Of a stretch of DNA of 42,100 bases, positions 34,955 through 42,100 are shown piece after piece (position 1 is the first letter of the stretch; every line of letters begins with the position of its first letter). A program made the position numbers and the translations under genes. Below the pieces are notes generated by a model, which was not told where the DNA came from, did not search any database, and was given only the letters and a program-made list of their open reading frames with translations. Where the stretch lies: NCBI GenBank assembly GCA_020722215.1, contig DYLG01000005.1, positions 1-42,100 of the forward strand, in the 5' to 3' direction. The stretch comes from Desulfomonile tiedjei. Its GTDB lineage: Bacteria; Desulfobacterota; Desulfomonilia; Desulfomonilales; Desulfomonilaceae.

Positions 34955-35287
34955 TCAGTCGTCCAATGTGAACTCGAAATCCTCGTCGGCCGTGGTATCC
35001 AGGTCGAGTTCCGCTTCGCCCGAGCCTTCCGTGGCCAAGTTGAAATCGGAGGCATCCCGGGCAGAGGTGTCAAGGTCGAGTTCAGCCTCCCGGGCCGGTT
35101 TGGCGGTCCGCACGGTGGTGGTTCTGAACGCTCCGGAATCACCGGAGAAATAAACGTCGAAGCTCACGATTTCGGGTGGATCCAGATAGCACCCAAGCTT
35201 GCTGCGGGTCATCGAGAGGTCCACATTGCACGCCGGGCACGTCAAATTGTGCTCGAAACTGATATAACCGCACTTGTCGCACCTCAA
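34955..35287 (-). CDS. Small zinc-ribbon protein with acidic repeats
   Basis: The 110-residue product begins MRCDKCGYISFEHNLTCPAC, a zinc ribbon with two CxxC pairs. The second half is acidic and repeated: AELDLDTSA and AELDLDTTA about 25 residues apart, ending DEDFEFTLDD. The TTG start at 35287 is set by AGGAGG six bases upstream; the only ATG nearby is out of frame and stops at once. No family name. It lies divergent from the M48 lipoprotein gene, with about 50 bases between starts. It may bind a basic or nucleic-acid-associated partner through the acidic part. Confidence 0.65.
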   Translation of the reverse strand: MRCDKCGYISFEHNLTCPACNVDLSMTRSKLGCYLDPPEIVSFDVYFSGDSGAFRTTTVRTAKPAREAELDLDTSARDASDFNLATEGSGEAELDLDTTADEDFEFTLDD

Positions 35288-35339
35288 ATTACACCTCCTG
35301 GGTGGTCATGCAACCTAAAGTATTTGAAATAATGTTAAC

Positions 35340-36209
35340 ATGAACTACTTGATAAATCAACTCATGGGCAACAAGCCACCCGGATGGGGCCTGTCGCGGA
35401 CAGCAGGACGCATCATTGTCTTTGCATTGGTGCTTCTTGCGGCCGCATGCGCGAGCGTTCCCCACACCGGCCGGAGGCAGTTCAATTTCATCTCGGACAG
35501 TCGCCTCAACGCGTTGGGCTTGCAGGCGTACAAGGAGGTCGTGGAAAAGGAACCGGTAGTCAAGGATAAGCGACTGACCGAAATCGTGGAGCGGGTGGCC
35601 AAGAGGGTCGCCGAAGCGGCCGAAGCGATTGACAAGCCGGGATTTCAATGGGAGGTTCGACTCGTTGACAAGGACGAGCCCAATGCCTTTTGTCTTCCCG
35701 GGGGCAAGATCGTGGTGTATTCAGGAATACTCCCGTACGCGAAGAATGAGGCCGGCCTGGCTGCCATCATCGGGCACGAGGTCGCGCACGCGGTGGCTCG
35801 GCACGGGGCTGAACGGCTCAGCCAGGCCCTGACTCTTCAGGGAGCATTGACCTTGGGTTCAGAGATTCTTAAGACCAAGGACGGGAAGCTGACCTCGAAA
35901 GCTCGGCTGATACTGGGAGCCTTGGGACTCGGAGCGACCGTGGGAATTGTCCTGCCTTACAGCAGAGTACATGAGTTTGAGGCCGACCGAATAGGCCAAC
36001 TCTACATGGCGCGAGCGGGATACGACCCCAAGGAATCGGTTCGCTTTTGGACGCGCATGTCCCAAATCAAGAAACCTCCCATTCCAGAGTGGCTGTCCAC
36101 GCATCCCGCGGATGAGGAGCGCATGCGCAAGCTCACGGAGTCCCTGCGCGACGCTCTGAATTACTACGAGGAAGCGCCGGCCAAATTTGGGCATGGCAGC
36201 CTGCTCTGA
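35340..36209 (+). CDS. M48-family lipoprotein metalloprotease
   Basis: A periplasmic zinc protease related to LoiP/BepA, which handle outer-membrane protein quality. The signal (residues 21-36) ends in the lipobox LAAAC with Cys37 as the lipid site. The zinc motif HEVAH is at 146-150, preceded by NAFCLPGG; the third ligand is expected in HEFEADRIG. THPADEERM near the C-terminus is typical of M48. No TPR extension, unlike BepA. The ATG at 35340 has no clear ribosome-binding site. 289 residues. Confidence 0.92.
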   Translation: MNYLINQLMGNKPPGWGLSRTAGRIIVFALVLLAAACASVPHTGRRQFNFISDSRLNALGLQAYKEVVEKEPVVKDKRLTEIVERVAKRVAEAAEAIDKPGFQWEVRLVDKDEPNAFCLPGGKIVVYSGILPYAKNEAGLAAIIGHEVAHAVARHGAERLSQALTLQGALTLGSEILKTKDGKLTSKARLILGALGLGATVGIVLPYSRVHEFEADRIGQLYMARAGYDPKESVRFWTRMSQIKKPPIPEWLSTHPADEERMRKLTESLRDALNYYEEAPAKFGHGSLL

Positions 36210-36289
36210 CAAGTCTTGGGGACTTGTTCCCGGGGCCTCGCAATGGACCTGGCAAGAGCCGTTGGCCCTACCTATCCAGTGGGAAAACA

Positions 36290-36877
36290 ATGCCGGATAG
36301 CAGAGACGAAATCCGCGCGTTTGTTGCAGTGGAAATCCCGGAATCGGTGAAGGATTTTCTGCGTGAACTCGTGGCGGACCTCAAACGGTTTGGGGAGAAC
36401 GTGAGCTGGACCCGCACGGAAGGGATTCACGTGACGTTGAAATTCCTGGGCAACGTGGGAAGAGATCTGGCACCGCGCATCGAATCGGAACTGCGAGCCG
36501 TGTTCTCTCCGGTGACGCCATTTGAATTGCACGTTCGCGGGCTGGGGGCGTTCCCGGGACTGGCAAGGCCCCGTGTGATCTGGGCAGGGCTCCGGGACGA
36601 TTCCGGACGGCTTGCTGCGCTGGCCTCGAAGGTAGAGACTGCGTTGGGGCCCCTGGGTTTCAACAGGGAAAATCGACCCTTCAACCCGCACCTCACCCTG
36701 GGGCGCGTCAAAGCGGGGAAGGTTGGCCCGGAATTGATTTCGGTTATTCGCCGCAACCTCAGCGTATCGGGCCCGTCCTTTCCTGCGGACCACGCAATCC
36801 TTTTTCAGAGCATCCTCAAACCATCAGGGGCCCAGTACATCCCGTTGCGGCGCTTCGACTTTGCGGCAGGAAAGTAA
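36290..36877 (+). CDS. thpR: RNA 2',3'-cyclic phosphodiesterase
   Basis: A 2H phosphoesterase of the LigT/ThpR family that opens 2',3'-cyclic RNA ends. Both catalytic HxTx motifs are intact: HVTLKFLG and HLTLGRV. The N-terminus RAFVAVEIPESVKDFL is typical. I use the ATG at 36290 (195 residues); an in-frame ATG at 36224 adds 22 residues not found in the family. It follows the M48 gene by about 80 bases. Confidence 0.93.
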   Translation: MPDSRDEIRAFVAVEIPESVKDFLRELVADLKRFGENVSWTRTEGIHVTLKFLGNVGRDLAPRIESELRAVFSPVTPFELHVRGLGAFPGLARPRVIWAGLRDDSGRLAALASKVETALGPLGFNRENRPFNPHLTLGRVKAGKVGPELISVIRRNLSVSGPSFPADHAILFQSILKPSGAQYIPLRRFDFAAGK

Positions 36878-36924
36878 GGGGCACCCCAATACCGGACCGA
36901 ACCTACGCAAACAGGCACTCAGCC

Positions 36925-37812
36925 ATGTGCATCCGGGCTGTTCTCTTACTTCTCTTCGCGTGCTCGCCGCTTCTCGTTTCTTACTCGTCGTTTGCGGAAG
37001 AGCAGGGCGGAACCATACAACCACCCCAGGCCCCCGCGCAAGTCACGGTCCGGTCGTTTGGAGAGCAGGCCGGCAAGGCATTGGGTTTCGTGTCAACGCT
37101 TCTAGGGCAGGCTCTTGCTAACCGGGAAGACTCGGCAGGGAGACCTCCTTACGACCCGTGCCTCCCCGAAGCATACGGAAACTGGCGGGAGTTCGGCGTT
37201 GTGGAAGGATCCCTCGCGGAACCGCGTTCGGCAGCCAGAATCATCATCGATCGGGACAACTTCCGCCTGTACCTCGAACGTGTCCTTCCCGACGGCAGCG
37301 CGGAAGTGGTCTATCAGACGGAGGTGGCGCTCGGCCAAGAGGAGACGCCCACTCCCGAGGGACAGTTCCTCATCAATCACGTGTACTGCTATCCTGATGT
37401 GCTCTTCTTCACCCCGGAACATGAGAAGGTCGCCACTCTGTACGCCGGATTCATGGCCCCCCTGTTGGCCTGCGACGAAAACGGGAATTGCCGGCGCTAT
37501 CGGGAACTGGCAATCCACGGATTCAACGCGGCGGCTCATCCCGACTCACGACATATCAGGCCCGAGACAGTAGGGCCTGTGTCCAACGGATGTGTCAGAC
37601 TGCCTGATCCGTGCGCGTTCAAGCGACACTTGATCCGATTGGCAGGCGTGGGGCCTCCCGGAAGAGACGAGCGAGGATCCTATCACTGGCTCTCCACTCC
37701 GGTAGACGTATGGGTAGTGAGCAATCAGTCTACGGCGGGTTCGTTGGTCGAGCAAGGGCTGCGCCGGATTGGCCGCGGATTGGAGAGTCTCTTGGGGGTC
37801 TTCAGCCGGTAG
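36925..37812 (+). CDS. L,D-transpeptidase (YkuD) with signal peptide
   Basis: The 295-residue product has a signal peptide (residues 1-24, ending SSFA) and a C-terminal YkuD domain. The catalytic pattern is IHGFNAAAH (His) and SNGCVRLPD (Cys), near residues 200 and 228. The domain begins at RIIIDRDNFRLYL. These enzymes form 3-3 peptidoglycan cross-links or attach lipoproteins; the target here is not known. A linker with Pro/Gln lies before the domain. ATG at 36925, no strong ribosome-binding site. Confidence 0.9.
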   Translation: MCIRAVLLLLFACSPLLVSYSSFAEEQGGTIQPPQAPAQVTVRSFGEQAGKALGFVSTLLGQALANREDSAGRPPYDPCLPEAYGNWREFGVVEGSLAEPRSAARIIIDRDNFRLYLERVLPDGSAEVVYQTEVALGQEETPTPEGQFLINHVYCYPDVLFFTPEHEKVATLYAGFMAPLLACDENGNCRRYRELAIHGFNAAAHPDSRHIRPETVGPVSNGCVRLPDPCAFKRHLIRLAGVGPPGRDERGSYHWLSTPVDVWVVSNQSTAGSLVEQGLRRIGRGLESLLGVFSR

Positions 37813-37892
37813 CCGCCTACAGGGGTGAAAGCCCAATACAGGCCCCGAAATCAGAACACGCCCAGCCAACGAAGACCCATGCCCATGTAGGG

Positions 37893-37911
37893 GCGACCGG
37901 CGGTCGCCCTC
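37893..37911. repeat. Palindromic repeat GGGCGACCG
   Basis: GGGCGACCG-G-CGGTCGCCC: 9-bp arms with one central base. Similar GTAGGGGCGACC units are widespread repeats in many genomes. Confidence 0.7.
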
Positions 37912-37923
37912 AGCCCCCCGGAA

Positions 37924-38007
37924 TCAGAACCGACCCAGCCAACGAAGAACCATGACGCCCAGGATCAAGAACAAAGCAATGATGAGCCTTGACAGAGTCT
38001 CTTTCAT
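37924..38007 (-). CDS. Possible small membrane protein, 27 residues
   Basis: An ATG at 38007 opens a 27-codon frame ending in TGA. The peptide begins MKETLSRLIIALFLILG and ends LRWLGRF: a short charged start, one hydrophobic segment of about 15 residues, then a basic end, as expected for a single-pass small membrane protein. AGGAAGG lies six to eight bases before the ATG, better than many annotated genes here. It could be chance; the hydrophobic pattern and ribosome-binding site together argue for it. Function unknown. Confidence 0.45.
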   Translation of the reverse strand: MKETLSRLIIALFLILGVMVLRWLGRF

Positions 38008-38111
38008 CTTGACGCCTTCCTGAAAGCGATTGTCTCGGGTTGGCATCCCGGGGTGTCCGAACAACCCTGACTAAGTACAGGTTTTCCTAAATACGGTCGC
38101 GGCTTCGGCAT

Positions 38112-38172
38112 CGTCACCCCGGCGAAAGCCGGGGTCCGGAAATCCCGGATTCCGGCTTCCGCCGGAATGACG
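38112..38172. repeat. Double-hairpin repeat (CCCCGGCGAAAGCCGGGG type)
   Basis: ACCCCGGC-GAAA-GCCGGGGT (38116-38135) and ATTCCGGC-TTCC-GCCGGAAT (38149-38168), two 8-bp hairpins, enclosed by CGTCA (38112-38116) and TGACG (38168-38172). The first has a GNRA loop. This layout resembles dispersed repeats of many Proteobacteria. Confidence 0.8.
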
Positions 38173-38276
38173 GGGGTGGCGCCCCAATACGTCACTGTAT
38201 TTTTGCCCTGGACCACTAAGCCTTACCACTTGCACCATAGTGTTGACAAGAGGCTCTTCTCGAACCCCCGAATCGC

Positions 38277-38310
38277 GACAACAGCGGCCTCATCACGGGC
38301 CGCTGTTGTC
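38277..38310. other. 13-bp perfect hairpin
   Basis: GACAACAGCGGCC (38277-38289) pairs with GGCCGCTGTTGTC (38298-38310) around an 8-base loop. No T-tract follows, so it may be a regulatory RNA element or attenuator rather than a terminator. Confidence 0.55.
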
Positions 38311-38367
38311 CAGGAATAATGGTGGGTCTGATAACGGAACCCGATGATTGAAATGACCTCACGTCCC

Positions 38368-38396
38368 GGGATGGGGGGGTTATGGGGGAGGGAGGG
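38368..38396 (+). other. Predicted G-quadruplex motif
   Basis: Five G-tracts (3, 7, 5, 3, 3 bases) separated by loops of 2, 4, 1 and 1 bases on the plus strand. This meets the G3+N1-7 rule with one tract to spare. Confidence 0.7.
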
Positions 38397-38684
38397 TGTC
38401 CATCCTGAGATAGAGGTCTAATGCATGGGAACTTCGGCTTTCGCCGAATTGTGTTCTCACGGTTCGGACTATAGAGGAACAGGCCCTGAAAGTCAAGAAA
38501 ATACTTTAATAAATAGACTTAACTAGCCAGTTTACATATTGATTTCCTTTGATCGACGTCCGGGGTGCCCGCGGATTCCCGCGCCACCCCCCAGCACCCT
38601 GACGCGTTACGTTTTCGCCCTATTTGCGAATATTTCTCCAGGACACGGAGTTTCCGTTTGAAAGGAAACCTCGACCGTCCTAGC

Positions 38685-39341
38685 ATGGGGCTCGCCAATA
38701 CTATTATGGAGAGAGGACCGGAGTTGTCCGACGCCCCTGGCTGCCATGATCCCCGATCCCTGATAGAGCGCTGCAATCAGGGCGACAGGCGGGCGTGGGA
38801 GGAATTCTACACGAGGTACTTCGGAATGATATCCTTCGCAGTGCGGAGGTATTGCGCTCCGAGGGTTGAAGACCACGACGATCTGGTCCACGAGGTTTTC
38901 ATTAACCTTTTCAAAGCGTTGAAGCATTATGACTCCAGCAGGCCCCTTGAGGCATATATTCTTGAGATATCCCGGCGCGTTACCATCAGCGGTCTTCGCA
39001 AGAGTTCGGCACTGAAACGCGGAGGAATCAACCCCGCTTCCGTGAGGGTCAACGCTCACGATTCCACGGAGGATGAGGCATACACGCAGGTGGCCTCTTC
39101 CCTGAAAGATCAGGAGAATGCTCTCATGGATGCCCAAGAGACATTCAGGCTGAGAGAATCCCTGGCGCGTCTGTCCGAGAGTTGTCGGGAGGTCTTGGCC
39201 CTTCGATACGACAAGGGTCTATCGTACAAAGAGATTGCCGCTCGAATCAACGTCAAGGAGGGCGCCCTGCGTGTGCGCGTTCAGCGCTGTCTCGACGCGC
39301 TGGCCAGGGAATACTTGATCTTTGATCAACAGGAGGTTTGA
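38685..39341 (+). CDS. ECF-type RNA polymerase sigma factor
   Basis: Region 2 is seen at about residues 25-95 (WEEFYTRYFGMI, DHDDLVHEVFINLFKALKHYD), and region 4 at about 160-215 (RLSESCREVLALRYDKGLSYKEIA read in shorter parts, KEGALRVRVQRCLDAL) with its helix-turn-helix. No region 3. The true start is unclear: I use the ATG at 38685, giving 218 residues; an ATG at 38706 or a longer frame from 38565 is possible, none with a strong ribosome-binding site. Its end overlaps the start of the zinc-finger protein that follows, the usual sigma/anti-sigma pair. Target promoters unknown. Confidence 0.88.
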   Translation: MGLANTIMERGPELSDAPGCHDPRSLIERCNQGDRRAWEEFYTRYFGMISFAVRRYCAPRVEDHDDLVHEVFINLFKALKHYDSSRPLEAYILEISRRVTISGLRKSSALKRGGINPASVRVNAHDSTEDEAYTQVASSLKDQENALMDAQETFRLRESLARLSESCREVLALRYDKGLSYKEIAARINVKEGALRVRVQRCLDALAREYLIFDQQEV

Positions 39342-39346
39342 GCAAG

Positions 39347-40711
39347 GTGGGCGAAGAGACTCACAAGTGCTCTGAAGGGTGGGATGCGTCTCACTTGCTC
39401 CCCTTCGTCGAGGGCGAGCTGGACGCGGAAGCCGCCCGGTTGGTGGCCGCGCACGTCGCAGCATGCCCGGAATGCGCCAGAGAACTTGATTCCGTGCGGC
39501 TTGCGCACGGCTTGCTCCAGGGTCATCCGGCGGCCTTTCACCTTGACCCTTCTGATCTGCGGGCTTACGTCTCTGAAGGGCTGGATCCCGACGGGACCTT
39601 TTCGAAGCATCTCAAGTCATGCGCCAAATGTCAGAGAGATGCGGACATCCTCAGGGGAATGATTCGCATAGGTTCGGAAATGCCCGCCGGACCGACTCCT
39701 CTCCCGAAGAAGCTCCGGATTGCGCTGGAACTACAGTCCATTCCGGACCGCTTTGCATTGCTGCATGATCTGCTCAGACGCGCACGTCACCTATTCTTGC
39801 CGCCGCTTCGTGTACCCTTGCTTGCACAGGCTACGGTTGCCGCTGCAGTGCTTATCCTTGTCATGGCCATTCCTGCATGGAGAATACTCAAGGAAAGCTA
39901 CCCCCCGGATTATCCGATCTCTCCCGAGAGGCAGGAAGTCTTGCCGGAAGTGGCCAAGAAGAAGCTTCTTCGGGAGGAGAAGCCCTCCTCCATCGCGCTG
40001 CCCCCTCCTGCAGGCCGGCCGGTTGCCCTTGCCGAGAGGGATATTTCCGTTGAGAGCAAACTGGAAGAATCGGAACAACCGCGGCCCCAGCTTGAGAGAC
40101 CGGGCGCAGCCGAGCCCGAATCGGCCGATCTGTCGCCTGGCGAGGAAGCGGAGGAGTCGGTTGCGCCGGCGGCTCCGGTTCCTTCTCGCAGACCTGAACA
40201 GAAAGGGCACAGTGATGTCCGGCGCCCGGTTCGTAGGTCTTACGCCGGCAAGCCCCGCCAAATGGCTCCGGGAGCACCCAGCGAGGAGTTCCGCGCGCTG
40301 GCTGCGCCTCGTGATGCTGGCAGAGTTTCTCCCATACCGGTCCGGGTGCGAATCGTGGATCAAACTGGGGTTCCGATCCGGTGGCTCCGCTATTCTCCTC
40401 CGACTGCGCCAGACGCGCGATACAAGTTTTCGGTACAAGACGAGAAAAAAGAGCGCCCACCGGTGGATCTCAAACAAAGGCCGGACGCGGGCGAAGCAGC
40501 GCTCGGTTTCGCGGACAAGGACAAGTTCGGGAAGGGATACCTCGTTGAAATTGTGGTGAAACCGGTCGGCGACCTCTATGACCTTGAGGGGAGGCTCGTG
40601 GACCTGGACGCAAGAAAGGACAGAAAGGCAGTGACGGAAATCGAGGTCCCGCGGGGAGAACTCGAGGAAAGGATCAGCCTGATTGTGTGGTCTTTGCTGG
40701 GAGCGCCCTAG
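39347..40711 (+). CDS. Anti-sigma factor with two zinc-finger motifs and periplasmic domain
   Basis: The N-terminal domain holds two HxxxCxxC motifs: H36/C40/C43 in AAHVAACPECAREL and H88/C92/C95 in KHLKSCAKCQRD. Most such proteins have one. A membrane segment is at about 158-177 (AQATVAAAVLILVMAI). A long Pro/Glu-rich region (190-325) leads to a C-terminal domain of about 120 residues with beta character (PVRVRIVDQTGVPIRWLRY, KGYLVEIVVKPVGDLYDLEG in shorter parts). The protein should bind the sigma factor in the cytosol and sense something outside. I use GTG at 39347, ten bases after AGGAGG; the earlier TTG at 39338 lies too close to that site. Confidence 0.82.
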   Translation: MGEETHKCSEGWDASHLLPFVEGELDAEAARLVAAHVAACPECARELDSVRLAHGLLQGHPAAFHLDPSDLRAYVSEGLDPDGTFSKHLKSCAKCQRDADILRGMIRIGSEMPAGPTPLPKKLRIALELQSIPDRFALLHDLLRRARHLFLPPLRVPLLAQATVAAAVLILVMAIPAWRILKESYPPDYPISPERQEVLPEVAKKKLLREEKPSSIALPPPAGRPVALAERDISVESKLEESEQPRPQLERPGAAEPESADLSPGEEAEESVAPAAPVPSRRPEQKGHSDVRRPVRRSYAGKPRQMAPGAPSEEFRALAAPRDAGRVSPIPVRVRIVDQTGVPIRWLRYSPPTAPDARYKFSVQDEKKERPPVDLKQRPDAGEAALGFADKDKFGKGYLVEIVVKPVGDLYDLEGRLVDLDARKDRKAVTEIEVPRGELEERISLIVWSLLGAP

Positions 40712-40761
40712 CCTGAACCGGCCAATTGGACGAAATTCGGCACGTCTTGCCCCCGTTTCCG

Positions 40762-42018
40762 TCACTGCCCAATATACGGCGCTAGTATCTCCAGCAGCGC
40801 CTTGAACTTGACAACCCCTTGGATGCGATTTTGCTCATCTACAACCGGTATGGCGCGGAAACCATACTTCGCGAAAAGACCTGCGAGGTCTTTCGCTCCG
40901 TCATGGATTCCCGCAGTGATCATCCTTCGGGTCATTACCGTCTCAAGGGGGGTGAAGATCTCTGTGGACAGCAGTTCCCTGAGGTTGACCACGCCGATGA
41001 GCTTCGAGCCCGGCTCCACGACATAAATATAGTAAATCACGTCCATTTCATCCGCATGCTGCCTGATGTGGGCAAGCGCTTCCACAATGGTGGCGACCGG
41101 AGGGAGAGCCATGAACTTGGTGGTCATCAGACCGCCTGCCTCGTCCTCTTCATGGGCAAGCAGGCGTTTCACTTCCTCCACATAGCCGGCGCTCATTTCC
41201 CGAAAGATGCCTTGGACCGTCTCATCCGGCAAATCCGCAATCAAGTCGGTCGCCTCATCCGGAGACATCTCCTCAATGATGTCCGCGGCTTTCTCCGGTT
41301 CCAATGTCTTGATGATGGAGACCTGAACCTTGGGGTCCATCTCCTCGAAGGCGTCTGCGAGGACTTCTTCTTCCAGAGCGTCCATAACGACCGCACGCTC
41401 GTGTACGTCCAGGTCCTCGATGATGTCCGCCAGGTCAGCGGGGTGAAGGGAAGCGAGGGTGCTCTGAGGAATCTGGAGTCTCAACCGGTCGGCGTCCGCC
41501 AGCGGCTGAACGAAGTGCCACGAGATGAACCTGTCTTTGAGGGAGTAATCAAAGAACCATCTCAGGAAGCCAACTACCGCCTTCTCAAACCCAAGGCGGC
41601 GGAGAAGACCTCGCAGGCTGACATCAACCTGGGCCAGAATGAGTTTGCCCTCAGCCTCGAGAAACTGGAGGTCGTTGACTCGTTCCACCTTGGCTCCATC
41701 AACGTCAACGATCTGCTTATCCAGCAGGAAATCGCGCAGCAGGATTTCCGAGGACGCCAAGGTCAGCGGGACGGGCTCGGGCGCGTCGTCCTTCAGAACA
41801 GTTTTCGACAAGGCGAGAGATGCGACCGACGCCCACGGGACGCAACGCCGTTCCAGAGACCACCTCGGCCGGTAAACAAGCTTCACCACCTCCGGCTCCG
41901 GCAGATCCAGGTCCACCACCAGGTCCCAGGTCTTGCCCAGCATCAGGCCGGCAGCGGAATAGAGCCTTGTTTGGATGAGGCTGCTGAGAAAAAACTGTCC
42001 TTGGGGCGCAGATCCCAC
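40762..42018 (-). CDS. Soluble MgtE-N / tandem CBS domain protein
   Basis: 418 residues without a membrane segment. Residues 1-150 contain two PRC-barrel-like stretches (VVDLDLPEPEVVKLVYRP, KQIVDVDGAKVERVNDL). Residues 185-285 are an MgtE intracellular domain (LHPADLADIIEDL, DPKVQVSIIKTLEPEKAADIIEEM, SPDEATDLIADLPDE in shorter parts). Residues about 290-418 are two CBS domains (VATIVEALAHIRQHADEM...VNLRELLS; DLAGLFAKYGFRAIPVVDEQ). The MgtE channel part is missing, so it should regulate a partner, perhaps a separate Mg/Mn transporter, by binding nucleotide or Mg. GTG start at 42018. Confidence 0.85.
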   Translation of the reverse strand: MGSAPQGQFFLSSLIQTRLYSAAGLMLGKTWDLVVDLDLPEPEVVKLVYRPRWSLERRCVPWASVASLALSKTVLKDDAPEPVPLTLASSEILLRDFLLDKQIVDVDGAKVERVNDLQFLEAEGKLILAQVDVSLRGLLRRLGFEKAVVGFLRWFFDYSLKDRFISWHFVQPLADADRLRLQIPQSTLASLHPADLADIIEDLDVHERAVVMDALEEEVLADAFEEMDPKVQVSIIKTLEPEKAADIIEEMSPDEATDLIADLPDETVQGIFREMSAGYVEEVKRLLAHEEDEAGGLMTTKFMALPPVATIVEALAHIRQHADEMDVIYYIYVVEPGSKLIGVVNLRELLSTEIFTPLETVMTRRMITAGIHDGAKDLAGLFAKYGFRAIPVVDEQNRIQGVVKFKALLEILAPYIGQ

Positions 42019-42047
42019 GCGGATGTCCCTTCATTGGTAGTAGTCCA

Positions 42048-42085
42048 CCGGGGAGACCCCTTCTTGCAAGAAGGGGCCTCCCCGG
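42048..42085. repeat. 38-bp near-perfect palindrome
   Basis: CCGGGGAGACCCCTTCTTG pairs with its other half to 42085, with only one mismatch (42056/42077). It could form a 19-bp hairpin upstream of the MgtE-N/CBS gene. The flanks repeat GGCCCCCTCC, typical of dispersed repeats. Confidence 0.85.
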
Positions 42086-42100
42086 CCCCCTCCACCAAGA

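Larger units (their letters stand above)
37813..38684. other. Long non-coding stretch with repeats and structured motifs
   Basis: 872 bases with at most one small ORF (37924-38007, minus). From left to right it contains a GGGCGACC palindrome (37893-37911), a double hairpin repeat (38112-38172), a 13-bp hairpin (38277-38310), a G-rich run (38368-38396), a hairpin TTCGGC-TTTC-GCCGAA (about 38431-38446), and an AT-rich segment (38495-38540) where the sigma-factor promoter might lie. Confidence 0.6.

Noticed and set aside
1-42100. CRISPR array, prophage or insertion sequence
   Set aside because: No evenly spaced repeats, no transposase or phage-like reading frames; repeats seen are short palindromes in gaps.

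Overview
The window reads as a chromosomal segment of a Gram-negative anaerobe, most likely a Desulfobacterota (deltaproteobacterial, Syntrophobacter/Desulfomonile-like) bacterium. This is inference from gene content: a ten-heme c-type cytochrome, MetF/MetV with an MvhD-type Fe-S protein, archaeal-type split glutamate synthase, Kdo-type lipopolysaccharide genes, a mannose-family PTS EIID next to HPr, and lipoproteins. I see no phage, transposase, CRISPR array, rRNA or tRNA. Coding is dense, the DNA is GC-rich, and GTG/TTG starts are common.

Layout. 1-1.1 kb: PTS HPr (cut by the window edge) and EIID. 1.1-2.3 kb: two uncharacterised proteins. 2.4-5.25 kb (minus): the classic translation operon rpsP-khpA-rimM-trmD-rplS-rnhB. 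5.4-8.4 kb (plus): rplU-rpmA-obgE-proB, divergent from rpsP, with two near-consensus promoters facing away from each other. 8.56-11.07 kb (plus): def-fmt and the membrane protease htpX. 11.2-18.96 kb (minus): an operon read in the order MvhD-like, metV, metF, a divergent glutamate-synthase-like Fe-S protein, a canonical Fe-S glutamate synthase FMN subunit, and an 888-residue amidotransferase/GXGXG fusion. 19.3-25.4 kb (minus): a Cys-rich secreted protein, a decaheme cytochrome, then gatC-gatA-gatB for Asn/Gln-tRNA amidation. 25.7-29.07 kb (minus): a lipoprotein, a membrane protein and ffh (SRP54). 29.2-32.6 kb (plus): kdnB-kdnA-kdsB, predicted to make 8-amino-Kdo and activate it for LPS. 32.7-37.8 kb: infA, a PhnP-like hydrolase, a carboxymuconolactone-decarboxylase-family protein, a zinc-ribbon protein on the other strand, an M48 lipoprotein protease, thpR and an L,D-transpeptidase. 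37.8-38.7 kb: a long non-coding stretch with repeats, a G-quadruplex motif, hairpins and a possible 27-residue membrane peptide. 38.7-40.7 kb: an ECF sigma factor and its zinc-finger anti-sigma factor. 40.8-42.0 kb: a soluble MgtE-N/CBS protein. The window ends in a 38-bp palindrome.

The most unusual unit is the 11.2-18.96 kb operon. In acetogens MetF/MetV are linked to HdrABC-MvhD; here the HdrABC position is taken by two tandem Fe-S glutamate-synthase-type proteins, one with the synthase active-site motifs largely erased, plus the amidotransferase partner. No NAD(P)H-oxidising GltD is present. Whether this physically couples C1-folate redox chemistry to glutamate synthesis is a hypothesis. 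Several families of short palindromic repeats are scattered between genes.
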